Source of the DNA: Chrysogorgia sp. JL179-B06
Taxonomy: Eukaryota; Cnidaria; Anthozoa; Scleralcyonacea; Chrysogorgiidae
Assembly (NCBI GenBank): GCA_035772405.1
Contig: JAYKKM010000373.1
Location: forward strand, 347,501 to 411,500
DNA: 64,000 bases
Direction of reading: 5' to 3'
Below, one piece after another: positions 49,101 to 62,900 of the stretch; position 1 is the stretch's first letter; each line of letters starts with the position of its first letter. The notes beneath the pieces are model-generated. The model was given only the letters and a program-made list of their open reading frames with translations, was not told where the DNA came from and did no database searches. The translations under genes and the position numbers were made by a program.

Positions 49101-50060
49101 TCGTCAATGCATTGTATTTGCTCGTCAATGCCTTGTATTTGCTCGTCAATGCATTGATTTGCTAGTCAATGCCTTGTATTTGCACCTCAATACCTTGTAT
49201 TTGCTCGTCAATGCCTTGTATTTGCTCGTCAATACCTTGTAAACTCGTTCATGCCTTGTATTTGCTCGTCGATGCCTTGTATTTGCTAGTCAATGCATTG
49301 TGTTTGCTCGTCGATGCCTTGTATTTGCTCGTCGATGCATTGTATTTGCTCGTCAATGCCTTGTATTTGCTCGTCGATGCATTGTATTTGCTAGTCAATG
49401 CCTTGTATTTGCTCGTTGATGCCTTGTATTTGCTCGTCAATGCCTTGTATTTGCTCGTCAATGCCTTGTATTTGCTCGTCAATGCCTTGTATATGCTCGT
49501 CAATGCCTTGTATTTGCTCGTCAATGCCTGGTATTTGCTCGTTGATGCCTTGTATTTGCTCGTCGATGCCTTGTATTTGCTAGTCAATGCATTGTATTTG
49601 CTAGTCAATCCCTAATATTTGCTCGTTGATGCCTTGTATTTGCTCGTCGATGCCTTGTATTTGCTCGTTGATGACATGTATTTGCTCGTCAATGCTTTGT
49701 ATTTGCTATTCAATGCCTTGTATTTGCTCGTTGATGCCTTGTATTTGCTCGTCAATGCCTTGTATTTGCTCGTCAATGCCTTGTATTTGCTCGTCAATGC
49801 CTTGTATTTGCTCGTCAATGCCTTGTATGTGCTCGTTGATGCCTTGTATTTGCTCGTTGATGCCTTGTATTTGCTCGTTGATGCCTTGTATTTGCTCGTT
49901 GATGCCTTGTATTTTATCGTTGATGCCGTGTATTTGCTCGTCAATTCTTTGTATTTGCTATTCAATGCCTTGTATTTGCTCGTTGATGCCTTCTATTTGC
50001 TCGTCAATGCCTTGTATTTGCTCGTCAATGCCTTGTATTTGCTCGTCAATGCATTGTAAA
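46106..50060 (+). repeat. further higher-order pairs (1,464 and 1,087 bp)
   Basis: Block markers at 46,106 and 46,218 recur at 47,570 and 47,682 (offset 1,464). Those at 48,525, 48,532 and 48,539 recur at 49,612, 49,619 and 49,626 (offset 1,087). Confidence 0.7.
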
Positions 50061-53000
50061 CTCGTTCATGCCTTGTATTTGCTCGTCGATGCCTTGTATT
50101 TGCTAGTCAATGCATTGTATTTGCTAGTCAATGCCTAGTATTTGCTCGTTGATGCCTTGTATTTGCTAGTCAATGCCTTGTATTTGCTCGTCAATGCATT
50201 GTATTTGCTCGTCAATGCCTTGTATTTGCTCGTCAATGCATTGATTTGCTAGTCAATGCCTTGTATTTGCACCTCAATACCTTGTATTTGCTCGTCAATG
50301 CCTTGTATTTGCTCGTCAATACCTTGTAAACTCGTTCATGCCTTGTATTTGCTCGTCGATGCCTTGTATTTGCTAGTCAATGCCTTGTATTTGCTCGTCG
50401 ATGCCTTGTATTTGCTCGTCGATGCCTTGTATTTGCTCGTCAATGCCTTGTATTTGCTCGTCGATGCATTGTATTTGCTAGTCAATGCCTTGTATTTGCT
50501 CGTTGATGCTTTGTATTTGCTCGTCAATGCCTTGTATTTGCTCGTCAATGCCTTGTATTTGCTCGTCAATGCCTTGTATATGCTCGTCAATGCCTTGTAT
50601 TTGCTCGTCAATGCCTTGTATTTGCTCGTTGATGCCTTGTATTTGCTCGTCAATGCCTTGTATTTGCTCGTCAATGCCTTGTAATTGCTCGTTGATGCCT
50701 TGTATTTGCTATTCAATGCCTTGTATTTGCTCGTTGATGCCTTGTATTTGCTACTCAGTGCCTTGTATTTGCTCGTCAATGCATTGTATTTGCTCGTCAA
50801 TGCCTTGTATTTGCTCGTTGATGCCTTGTATTTGCTCGTCAATGCCTTGTATTTGCTAGTCAATGCATTGTATTTGCTCGTCAATGCCTTGTATTTGCTC
50901 GTTGATGCCTTGTATTTGCTAGTCAATGCCTTGTATTTGCTCGTCAATGCATTGTATTTGCTAGTCAATGCCTTCTATGTGCTCGTTGATGCCTTGTATT
51001 TGCTCGTTTTTCGCCTTGTATTTGCTCGTTGATGCCTTGTATTTACTCGTTAATGCCTTGTAAATATGCTCGTCAATTCTTTGTATTTGCTATTCAATGC
51101 CTTGTATTTGCTCGTTGATGCCTTCTATTTGCTCGTCAATGCCTTGTATTTGCTCGTCAATGCCTTGTATTTGCTCGTCAATACCTTGTAAACTCGTTCA
51201 TGCCTTGTATTTGCTCGTCGATGCCTTGTATTTGCTAGTCAATGCATTGTGTTTGCTCGTCGATGCCTTGTATTTGCTCGTCGATGCATTGTATTTGCTC
51301 GTCAATGCCTTGTATTTGCTCGTCGATGCATTGATTTGCTAGTCAATGCCTTGCATTTGCCCGTTGATGCCTTGTATTTGCTAGTCAATGCCTTGTATTT
51401 GCTCCTCAATACCTTGTATTTGCTAGCCAATGCCTTGTATTTGCTCGTTGATGCCTTGTATTTGCTAGTCAATGCCTTGTATTTGCTCGTTGATGCCTTG
51501 TATTTGCTAGTCAATGCCTTGTATTTGCTCGTTGATGCCTTGTATTTGCTAGTCAGTGCCTTGTATTTGCTCGTCAATGCATTGTATTTGCTCGTCAATG
51601 CCTTGTAATTGCTCGTTGATGCCTTGTATTTGCTATTCAATGCCTTGTATTTGCTCGTTGATGCCTTGTATTTGCTCGTCAATGCCTTGTATTTGCTCGT
51701 CAATGCATTGTATTTGCTCGTCAATGCCTTGTATTTGCTCGTCAATGCCTTGTATTTGCTCGTTGATGCCTTGTATTTGCTCGTTGATGCCTTGTATTTT
51801 ATCGTTGATGCCGTGTATTTGCTCGTCAATTCTTTGTATTTGCTATTCAATGCCTTGTATTTGCTCGTTGATGCCTTCTGTTTGCTCGTCAATGCCTTGT
51901 ATTTGCTCGTCAATGCCTTGTATTTGCTCGTCAATGCATTGTAAACTCGTTCATGCCTTGTATTTGCTCGTCGATGCCTTGTATTTGCTAGTCAATGCAT
52001 TGTATTTGCTAGTCAATGCCTAGTATTTGCTCGTTGATGCCTTGTATTTGCTAGTCAATGCCTTGTATTTGCTCGTCAATGCATTGTATTTGCTCGTCAA
52101 TGCCTTGTATTTGCTCGTCAATGCATTGTATTTGCTAGTCAATGCCTTGTATTTGCTCCTCAATACCTTGTATTTGCTCGTCAATGCCTTGTATTTGCTC
52201 GTCAATACCTTGTATAACTCGTTCATGCCTTGTATTTGCTCGTCGATGCCTTGTATTTGCTCGTCAATGCCTTGTATTTGCTCGTCGATGCCTTGTATTT
52301 GCTCGTTGATGCCTTGTATTTGCTCGTCAATGCCTTGTATTTGCTCGTTGATGCGTTGTATTTGATAATCAATGCCTTGCATTTGCTCGTTGATGCCTTG
52401 TATTTGCTCGTCAATGCCTTGTATTTGCTCGTCAATGCCTTGTATTTGCTCGTCAATGCCTTGTATTTGCTCGTCAATGCCTTGTATTTGCTCGTCAATG
52501 CCTTGTATTTGCTCGTTGATGCCTTGTATTTGCTCGTCAATGCCTTGTATTTGCTCGTCAATGCCTTGTATTTGCTCGTTGATGCCTTGTATTTGCTATT
52601 CAATGCCTTGTATTTGCTCGTTGATGCCTTGTATTTGCTCGTCAATGCCTTGTATTTGCTCGTCAATGCCTTGTATTTGCTCGTCAATGCCTTGTATTTG
52701 CTCGTCAATGCCTTGTATTTGCTAGTCAATGCATTGTATTTGCTCGTCGATGCCTTGTATTTGCTCGTTGATGCCTTGTATTTGCTACTCAATGCCTTGT
52801 ATTTGCTCGTCAATGCATTGTATTTGCTCGTCAATGCCTTGTATTTGCTCGTTGATGCCTTGTATTTGCTCGTCAATGCCTTGTATTTGCTAGTCAATGC
52901 ATTGTATTTGCTCGTCAATGCCTTGTATTTGCTCGTTGATGCCTTGTATTTGCTCGTCAATGCCTTGTATTTGCTCGTCAATGCATTGTATTTGCTAGTC

Positions 53001-56000
53001 AATGCCTTCTATGTGCTCGTTGATGCCTTGTATTTGCTCGTTTTTCGCCTTGTTTTGCTCGTTGATGCCTTGTATTTACTCGTTAATGCCTTGTAAATAT
53101 GCTCGTCAATTCTTTGTATTTGCTATTCAATGCCTTGTATTTGCTCGTTGATGCCTTCTATTTGCTCGTCAATGCCTTGTATTTGCTCGTCAATGCCTTG
53201 TATTTGCTCGTCAATACCTTGTAAACTCGTTCATGCCTTGTATTTGCTCGTCGATGCCTTGTATTTGCTAGTCAATGCATTGTGTTTGCTCGTCGATGCC
53301 TTGTATTTGCTCGTCGATGCATTGTATTTGCTCGTCAATGCCTTGTATTTGCTCGTCGATGCATTGATTTGCTAGTCAATGCCTTGCATTTGCCCGTTGA
53401 TGCCTTGTATTTGCTAGTCAATGTCTTGTATTTGCTCCTCAATACCTTGTATTTGCTAGCCAATGCCTTGTATTTGCTCGTTGATGCCTTGTATTTGCTA
53501 GTCAATGCCTTGTATTTGCTCGTTGATGCCTTGTATTTGCTTGTCAGTGCCTTGTATTTGCTCGTTGATGCCTTGTATTTGCTAGTCAGTGCCTTGTATT
53601 TGCTCGTCAATGCATTGTATTTGCTCGTCAATGCCTTGTATTTGCTCGTTGATGCCTTGTATTTGCTATTCAATGCCTTTGTATTTGCTCGTTGATGCCT
53701 TGTATTTGCTCGTCAATGCCTTGTATTTGCTCGTCAATGCATTGTATTTGCTCGTCAATGCCTTGTAATTGCTCGTTGATGCCTTTTATTTGCTATTCAA
53801 TGCCTTGTATTTGCTCGTTGATGCCTTGTATTTGCTCGTCAATGCCTTGTATTTGCTCGTCAATGCCTTGTATTTGCTCGTCAATGCCTTGTATTTGCTC
53901 GTCAATGCATTGTATTTGCTCGTCAATGCCTTGTATTTGCTCGTTGATGCCTTGTATTTGCTCGTCAATGCCTTGTATTTGCTCGTCAATGCCTTGTATT
54001 TGCTAGTCAATGCCTTGTATTTGCTCGTTGATGCCTTGTATTTGCTCGTTTTTCGCCTTGTTTTGCTCGTTGATGCCTTGTATTTACTCGTTAATGCCTT
54101 GTAAATATGCTCGTCAATTCTTTGTATTTGCTATTCAATGCCTTGTATTTGCTCGTTGATGCCTTCTATTTGCTCGTCAATGCCTTGTATTTGCTCGTCA
54201 ATGCCTTGTATTTGCTCGTCAATACCTTGTAAACTCGTTCATGCCTTGTATTTGCTCGTCGATGCCTTGTATTTGCTAGTCAATGCATTGTGTTTGCTCG
54301 TCGATGCCTTGTATTTGCTCGTCGATGCATTGTATTTGCTCGTCAATGCCTTGTATTTGCTCGTCGATGCATTGTATTTGCTAGTCAATGCCTTGCATTT
54401 GCCCGTTGATGCCTTGTATTTGCTAGTCAATGCCTTGTATTTGCTCCTCAATACCTTGTATTTGCTAGTCAATGCCTTGTATTTGCTCGTTGATGCCTTG
54501 TATTTGCTAGTCAATGCCTTGTATTTGCTCGTTGATGCCTTGTATTTGCTAGTCAATGCCTTGTATTTGCTCGTTGATGCCTTGTATTTGCTCGTCAATG
54601 CCTTGTATTTGCTCGTCAATGCCTTGTATTTGCTCGTCAATGCCTTGTATTTGCTCGTCAATGCCTTGTATTTGCTCGTCAATGCCTTGTATTTGCTCGT
54701 TGATGCCTTGTATTTGCTCGTCAATGCCTTGTATTTGCTAGTCAATGCATTGTATTTGCTAGTCAATGCCTAGTATTTGCTCGTTGATGCCTTGTATTTG
54801 CTCGTCAATGCCTTGTATTTGCTCGTTGATGCCTTGTATTTGCTCGTCAATGCCTTGTATTTGCTATTCAATGCCTTGTATTTGCTCGTTGATGCCTTGT
54901 ATTTGCTCGTCAATGCCTTGTATTTGCTCGTCAATGCCTTGTATTTGCTCGTCAATGCCTTGTATTTGCTCGTCAATGCCTTGTATGTGCTCGTTGATGC
55001 CTTGTATTTGCTCGTTGATGCCTTGTATTTGCTCGTTGATGCCTTGTATTTGCTCGTTGATGCCTTGTATTTTATCGTTGATGCCGTGTATTTGCTCGTC
55101 AATTCTTTGTATTTGCTATTCAATGCCTTGTATTTGCTCGTTGATGCCTTCTATTTGCTCGTCAATGCCTTGTATTTGCTCGTCAATGCCTTGTATTTGC
55201 TCGTCAATGCATTGTAAACTCGTTCATGCCTTGTATTTGCTCGTCGATGCCTTGTATTTGCTAGTCAATGCATTGTATTTGCTCGTCAATGCCTAGTATT
55301 TGCTCGTTGATGCCTTGTATTTGCTAGTCAATGCCTTGTATTTGCTCGTCAATGCATTGTATTTGCTCGTCAATGCCTTGTATTTGCTCGTCAATGCATT
55401 GTATTTGCTAGTCAATGCCTTGTATTTGCACCTCAATACCTTGTATTTGCTCGTCAATGCCTTGTATTTGCTCGTCAATGCCTTGTAAACTCGTTCATGC
55501 CTTGTATTTGCTCGTCGATGCCTTGTATTTGCTAGTCAATGCCTTGTATTTGCTCGTCGATGCCTTGTATTTGCTCGTCGATGCATTGTATTTGCTCGTC
55601 AATGCCTTGTATTTGCTCGTCGATGCATTGTATTTGCTAGTCAATGCCTTGTATTTGCTCGTTGATGCCTTGTATTTGCTCGTCAATGCCTTGTATTTGC
55701 TCGTCAATGCCTTGTATTTGCTCGTCAATGCCTTGTATTTGCTCGTCAATGCCTTGTATTTGCTCGTCAATGCCTTGTATTTGCTCGTTGATGCCTTGTA
55801 TTTGCTCGTCAATGCCTTGTATTTGCTCGTCAATGCCTTGTATTTGCTCGTTGATGCCTTGTATTTGCTATTCAATGCCTTGTATTTGCTCGTTGATGCC
55901 TTGTATTTGCTACTCAATGCCTTGTATTTGCTCGTCAATGCATTGTATTTGCTCGTCAATGCCTTGTAATTGCTCGTTGATGCCTTGTATTTGCTCGTCA

Positions 56001-59000
56001 ATGCCTTGTATTTGCTAGTCAATGCATTGTATTTGCTCGTCAATGCCTTGTATTTGCTCGTTGATGCCTTGTATTTGATAGTCAATGCCTTGTATTTGCT
56101 CGTCAATGCATTGTATTTGCTAGTCAATGCCTTCTATGTGCTCGTTGATGCCTTGTATTTGCTCGTTTTTCGCCTTGTTTTGCTCGTTGATGCCTTGTAT
56201 TTACTCGTTAATGCCTTGTAAATATGCTCGTCAATTCTTTGTATTTGCTATTCAATGCCTTGTATTTGCTCGTTGATGCCTTCTATTTGCTCGTCAATGC
56301 CTTGTATTTGCTCGTCAATGCCTTGTATTTGCTCGTCAATACCTTGTAAACTCGTTCATGCCTTGTATTTGCTCGTCGATGCCTTGTATTTGCTAGTCAA
56401 TGCATTGTGTTTGCTCGTCGATGCCTTGTATTTGCTCGTCGATGCATTGTATTTGCTCGTCAATGCCTTGTATTTGCTCGTCGATGCATTGATTTGCTAG
56501 TCAATGCCTTGCATTTGCCCGTTGATGCCTTGTATTTGCTAGTCAATGCCTTGTATTTGCTCCTCAATACCTTGTATTTGCTAGTCAATGCCTTGTATTT
56601 GCTCGTTGATGCCTTGTATTTGCTAGTCAATGCCTTGTATTTGCTCGTTGATGCCTTGTATTTGCTAGTCAGTGCCTTGTATTTGCTCGTTGATGCCTTG
56701 TATTTGCTAGTCAGTGCCTTGTATTTGTTCGTCAATGCATTGTATTTGCTCGTCAATGCCTTGTAATTGCTCGTTGATGCCTTGTATTTGCTATTCAATG
56801 CCTTTGTATTTGCTCGTTGATGCCTTGTATTTGCTCGTCAATGCCTTGTATTTGGTAGTCAATGCATTGTATTTGCTCGTCAATGCCTTGTAATTGCTCG
56901 TCAATGCCTTGTATTTGCTCGTTGATGCCTTGTATTTGCTCGTTGATGCCTTGTATTTTATCGTTGATGCCGTGTATTTGCTCGTCAATTCTTTGTATTT
57001 GCTATTCAATGCCTTGTATTTGCTCGTTGATGCCTTCTGTTTGCTCGTCAATGCCTTGTATTTGCTCGTCAATGCCTTGTATTTGCTCGTCAATGCCTTG
57101 TAAACTCGTTCATGCCTTGTATTTGCTCGTCAATGCCTTGTATTTGCTAGTCAATGCATTGTATTTGCTCGTCAATGCCTAGTATTTGCTCGTTGATGCC
57201 TTGTATTTGCTAGTCAATGCCTTGTATTTGCTCGTCAATGCATTGTATTTGCTCGTCAATGCCTTGTATTTGCTCGTCAATGCATTGTATTTGCTAGTCA
57301 ATGCCTTGTATTTGCACCTCAATACCTTGTATTTGCTCGTCAATGCCTTGTATTTGCTCGTCAATGCCTTGTAAACTCGTTCATGCCTTGTATTTGCTCG
57401 TCGATGCCTTGTATTTGCTAGTCAATGCATTGTATTTGCTCGTCGATGCCTTGTATTTGCTCGTCGATGCATTGTATTTGCTCGTCAATGCCTTGTATTT
57501 GCTCGTCAATGCATTGTATTTGCTAGTCAATGCCTTGTATTTGCTCGTTGATGCCTTGTATTTGCTCGTCAATGCCTTGTATTTGCTCGTCAATGCCTTG
57601 TATTTGCTCGTCAATGCCTTGTATTTGCTCGTCAATGCCTTGTATTTGCTCGTCAATGCCTTGTATTTGCTCGTTGATGCCTTGTATTTGCTCGTCAATG
57701 CCTTGTATTTGCTCGTCAATGCCTTGTAATTGCTCGTTGATGCCTTGTATTTGCTATTCAATGCCTTGTATTTGCTCGTTGATGCCTTGTATTTGCTCGT
57801 CAATGCCTTGTATTTGCTCGTCAATGCCTTGTATTTGCTCGTCAATGCCTTGTATTTGCTCGTCAATGCCTTGTATTTGCTAGTCAATGCATTGTATTTG
57901 CTCGTCGATGCCTTGTATTTGCTCGTTGATGCCTTGTATTTGCTACTCAGTGCCTTGTATTTGCTCGTCAATGCATTGTATTTGCTCGTCAATGCCTTGT
58001 AATTGCTCGTTGATGCCTTGTATTTGCTCGTCAATGCCTTGTATTTGCTAGTCAATGCATTGTATTTGCTCGTCAATGCCTTGTATTTGCTCGTTGATGC
58101 CTTGTATTTGATAGTCAATGCCTTGTATTTGCTCGTCAATGCATTGTATTTGCTAGTCAATGCCTTCTATGTGCTCGTTGATGCCTTGTATTTGCTCGTT
58201 TTTCGCCTTGTTTTGCTCGTTGATGCCTTGTATTTACTCGTTAATGCCTTGTAAATATGCTCGTCAATTCTTTGTATTTGCTATTCAATGCCTTGTATTT
58301 GCTCGTTGATGCCTTCTATTTGCTCGTCAATGCCTTGTATTTGCTCGTCAATGCCTTGTATTTGCTCGTCAATACCTTGTAAACTCGTTCATGCCTTGTA
58401 TTTGCTCGTCGATGCCTTGTATTTGCTAGTCAATGCATTGTGTTTGCTCGTCGATGCCTTGTATTTGCTCGTCGATGCATTGTATTTGCTCGTCAATGCC
58501 TTGTATTTGCTCGTCGATGCCTTGTATTTGCTAGTCAATGCCTTGCATTTGCCCGTTGATGCCTTGTATTTGCTAGTCAATGCCTTGTATTTGCTCCTCA
58601 ATACCTTGTATTTGCTAGTCAATGCCTTGTATTTGCTCGTTGATGCCTTGTATTTGCTAGTCAATGCCTTGTATTTGCTCGTTGATGCCTTGTATTTGCT
58701 CGTCAATGCCTTGTATTTGCTCGTTGATGCCTTGTATTTGCTAGTCAGTGCCTTGTATTTGCTCGTCAATGCATTGTATTTGCTCGTCAATGCCTTGTAA
58801 TTGCTCGTTGATGCCTTGTATTTGCTATTCAATGCCTTTGTATTTGCTCGTTGATGCCTTGTATTTGCTCGTCAATGCCTTGTATTTGCTCGTCAATGCA
58901 TTGTATTTGCTCGTCAATGCCTTGTAATTGCTCGTTGATGCCTTGTATTTGCTATTCAATGCCTTGTATTTGCTCGTTGATGCCTTGTATTTGCTCGTCA

Positions 59001-59927
59001 ATGCCTTGTATTTGCTCGTCAATGCCTTGTATTTGCTCGTCAATGCCTTGTATTTGCTAGTCAATGCATTGTATTTGCTCGTCAATGCCTTGTATTTGCT
59101 CGTTGATGCCTTGTATTTGATAGTCAATGCCTTGTATTTGCTCGTCAATGCATTGTATTTGCTAGTCAATGCCTTCTATGTGCTCGTTGATGCCTTGTAT
59201 TTGCTCGTTTTTCGCCTTGTTTTGCTCGTTGATGCCTTGTATTTACTCGTTAATGCCTTGTAAATATGCTCGTCAATTCTTTGTATTTGCTATTCAATGC
59301 CTTGTATTTGCTCGTTGATGCCTTCTATTTGCTCGTCAATGCCTTGTATTTGCTCGTCAATGCCTTGTATTTGCTCGTCAATACCTTGTAAACTCGTTCA
59401 TGCCTTGTATTTGCTCGTCGATGCCTTGTATTTGCTAGTCAATGCATTGTGTTTGCTCGTCGATGCCTTGTATTTGCTCGTCGATGCATTGTATTTGCTC
59501 GTCAATGCCTTGTATTTGCTCGTCGATGCATTGATTTGCTAGTCAATGCCTTGCATTTGCCCGTTGATGCCTTGTATTTGCTAGTCAATGCCTTGTATTT
59601 GCTCCTCAATACCTTGTATTTGCTAGTCAATGCCTTGTATTTGCTCGTTGATGCCTTGTATTTGCTAGTCAATGCCTTGTATTTGCTCGTTGATGCCTTG
59701 TATTTGCTAGTCAGTGCCTTGTATTTGCTCGTTGATGCCTTGTATTTGCTAGTCAGTGCCTTGTATTTGCTCGTCAATGCATTGTATTTGCTCGTCAATG
59801 CCTTGTAATTGCTCGTTGATGCCTTGTATTTGCTATTCAATGCCTTTGTATTTGCTCGTTGATGCCTTGTATTTGCTCGTCAATGCCTTGTATTTGGTAG
59901 TCAATGCATTGTATTTGCTCGTCAATG
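49612..59927 (+). repeat. tandem duplication of a 5,158-bp higher-order unit
   Basis: Copy 1 is about 49,612-54,769 and copy 2 about 54,770-59,927. Corresponding markers lie 5,158-5,159 bp apart throughout: 49,612/54,770, 50,336/55,495, 51,097/56,255, 52,223/57,381, 53,130/58,288 and 54,138/59,297. Inside each copy a related sub-block recurs at unequal steps (2,033, 1,008 and 2,117 bp), so the structure is at least three levels deep. Confidence 0.85.
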
Positions 59928-62900
59928 CCTTGTAATTGCTCGTTGATGCCTTGTATTTGCTATTCAATGCCTTGTATTTGCTCGTTGATGCCTTGTATTT
60001 GCTCGTCAATGCCTTGTATTTGCTCGTCAATGCCTTGTATTTCCTCGTCAATGCCTTGTATTTGCTAGTCTATGCCTAGTATTTGCTCGTTGATGCCTTG
60101 TATTTGCTAGTCAATGCCTTGTATTTGCTCGTCAATGCATTGTATTTGCTCGTCAATGCCTTGTATTTGCTCGTCAATGCATTGATTTGCTAGTCAATGC
60201 CTTGTATTTGCACCTCAATACCTTGTATTTGCTCGTCAATGCCTTGTATTTGCTCGTCAATGCATTGTATTTGCTAGTCAATGCCTTGTATTTGCTCGTT
60301 GATGCCTTGTATTTGCTAGTCAATGCCTTGTATTTGCTCGTCGATGCCTTGTATTTGCTCGTCGATGCCTTGTATTTGCTCGTCGATGCCTTTTATTTGC
60401 TCGTCAATGCCTTGTATTTGCTCGTTGATGCCTTGTATTTGCTAGTCAATGCATTGTATTTGCTAGACAATGCCTGGTATTTGCTCGTTGATGCCTTGTA
60501 TTTGCTCGTCAATGCCTTGTATTTGCTCGTCAATGCCTTGTATTTGCTAGTCAATGCCTTGTATTTGCTCGTCAATGCATTGATTTGCTAGTCAATGCCT
60601 TGTATTTGCTCCTCAATACCTTGTATTTGCTCGTCAATGCCTTGTATTTGCTCGTCAATGCATTGTATTTGCTAGTCAATGCCTTGTATTTGCTCGTTGA
60701 TGCCTTGTATTTGCTAGTCAATGCCTTGTATTTGCTCGTCGATGCCTTGTATTTGCTCGTCGATGCCTTGTATTTGCTCGTCGATGCCTTGTATTTGCTC
60801 GTCAATGCCTTGTATTTGCTCGTTGATGCCTTGTATTTGCTCGTCAATGCATTGTATTTGCTAGACAATGCCTGGTATTTGCTCGTTGATGCCTTTTATT
60901 TGCTCGTCAATGCCTTGTATTTGCTCGTCAATGCCTTGTATTTGCTCGTCAATGCATTGTATTTGCTAGACAATGCCTTGTATTTGCTCGTCAATGCCTT
61001 GTATTTGCTCGTTGATGCCTTGTATTTGCTATTCAATGCCTTGTATTTGCTCGTTGATGCCTTGTATTTGCTCGTCAATGCTTGTATTTGCTCGTCAATG
61101 CCTTGTATTTGCTCGTCAATGCCTTGTATTTGCTCGTCAATGCCTTGTATTTGCTCGTCAATGCCTTGTATTTGCTCGTCGATGCCTTGTATTTGCTCGT
61201 CAATGCCTTGTATTTGCTCGTCCATGCCTTGTATTTGCTATTCAATGCCTTGTATTTGCTCGTCAATGCCTTGTATTTGCTCGTCAATGCCTTGTATTTG
61301 CTCGTCAATGCCTTGTATTTGCTCGTCAATGCCTTGTATGTGCTCGTTGATGCCTTGTATTTGCTCGTTGATGCCTTGTATTTGCTCGTTGATGCCTTGT
61401 ATTTGCTCGTTGATGCCTTGTATGTTATCGTTGATGCCGTGTATTTGCTCGTCAATTATTTGTATTTGCTATTCAATGCCTTGTATTTGCTCGTTGATGC
61501 CTTCTATTTGCTCGTCAATGCCTTGTATTTGCTCGTCAATGCCTTGTATTTGCTCGTCAATGCCTTGTATTTGCTCGTCAATGCCTTGTATTTGCTCGTC
61601 GATGCCTTGTATTTGCAAGTCAATGCCTTGTATTTGCTAGTCAATGCCTTGTATTTGCTAGTCAATGCCTTGTATTTGCTCGTCAATGCCTTGTATTTGC
61701 TCGTCAATGCCTTGTATTTGCTCGTTGATGCCATGTATTTTCTCGTTGATGCCTTGTATTTGCTCGTTGATGTCTTGTATTTGCTCGTTGATGCCTTGTA
61801 TTTGCTCGTCCATGCCTTGTATTTGCTATTCAAGGCCTTGTATTTGCTCGTCAATGCCTTGTATTTGCTCGTCAATGCCTTGTATTTGCTCGTCAATGCC
61901 TTGTATTTGCTCGTCAATGCCTTGTATGTGCTCGTTGATGCCTTGTATTTGCTCGTTGATGCCTTGTATTTGCTCGTTGATGCCTTGTATTTGCTCGTTC
62001 ATGACTTGTATTTTATCGTTGATGCCGTGTATTTGCTCGTCAATTCTTTGTATTTGCTATTCAATGCCTTGTATTTGCTCGTTGATGCCTTGTATTTGCT
62101 CGTCAATGCCTTGTATTTGCTCGTCAATGCCTTGTATTTGCTCGTCAATGCCTTGTAAACTCGTTCAAGCCTTGTATTTGCTCGTCGATTCCTTGTATTT
62201 GCTCGTCGATGCATTGTATTTGCTAGTCAGTGCCTTGTATTTGCTCGTCAATGCATTGTATTTGCTCGTCAATGCCTTGTATTTGCTCGTCAATGCCTTG
62301 TATTTGCTAGTCAATGCCTTGTATTTGCTCGTCAATGCCTTGTATTTGCTCGTTGATGCCTTGTATTTGCTATTCAATGCCTTGTATTTGCTCGTTGATG
62401 CCTTGTATTTGCTCGTCAATGCCTTGTATTTGCTCGTCAATGCCTTGTATTTGCTCGTCAATGCCTTGTATTTGCTCGTCAATGCCTTGTATTTGCTCGT
62501 CAATGCCTTGTATTTGCTCGTCGATGCCTTGTATTTGCTCGTCAATGCCTTGTATTTGCTCGTCCATGCCTTGTATTTGCTATTCAATGCCTTGTATTTG
62601 CTCGTCAATGCCTTGTATTTGCTCGTCAATGCCTTGTATTTGCTCGTCAATGCCTTGTATTTGCTCGTCAATGCCTTGTATTTGCTCGTTGATGCCTTGT
62701 ATTTGCTCGTTGATGCCTTGTATTTGCTCGTTGATGCCTTGTATTTGCTCGTTGATGCCTTGTATGTTATCGTTGATGCCGTGTATTTGCTCGTCAATTA
62801 TTTGTATTTGCTATTCAATGCCTTGTATTTGCTCGTTGATGCCTTGTATTTGCTCGTCAATGCCTTGTATTTGCTCGTCAATGCCTTGTATTTGCTCGTC

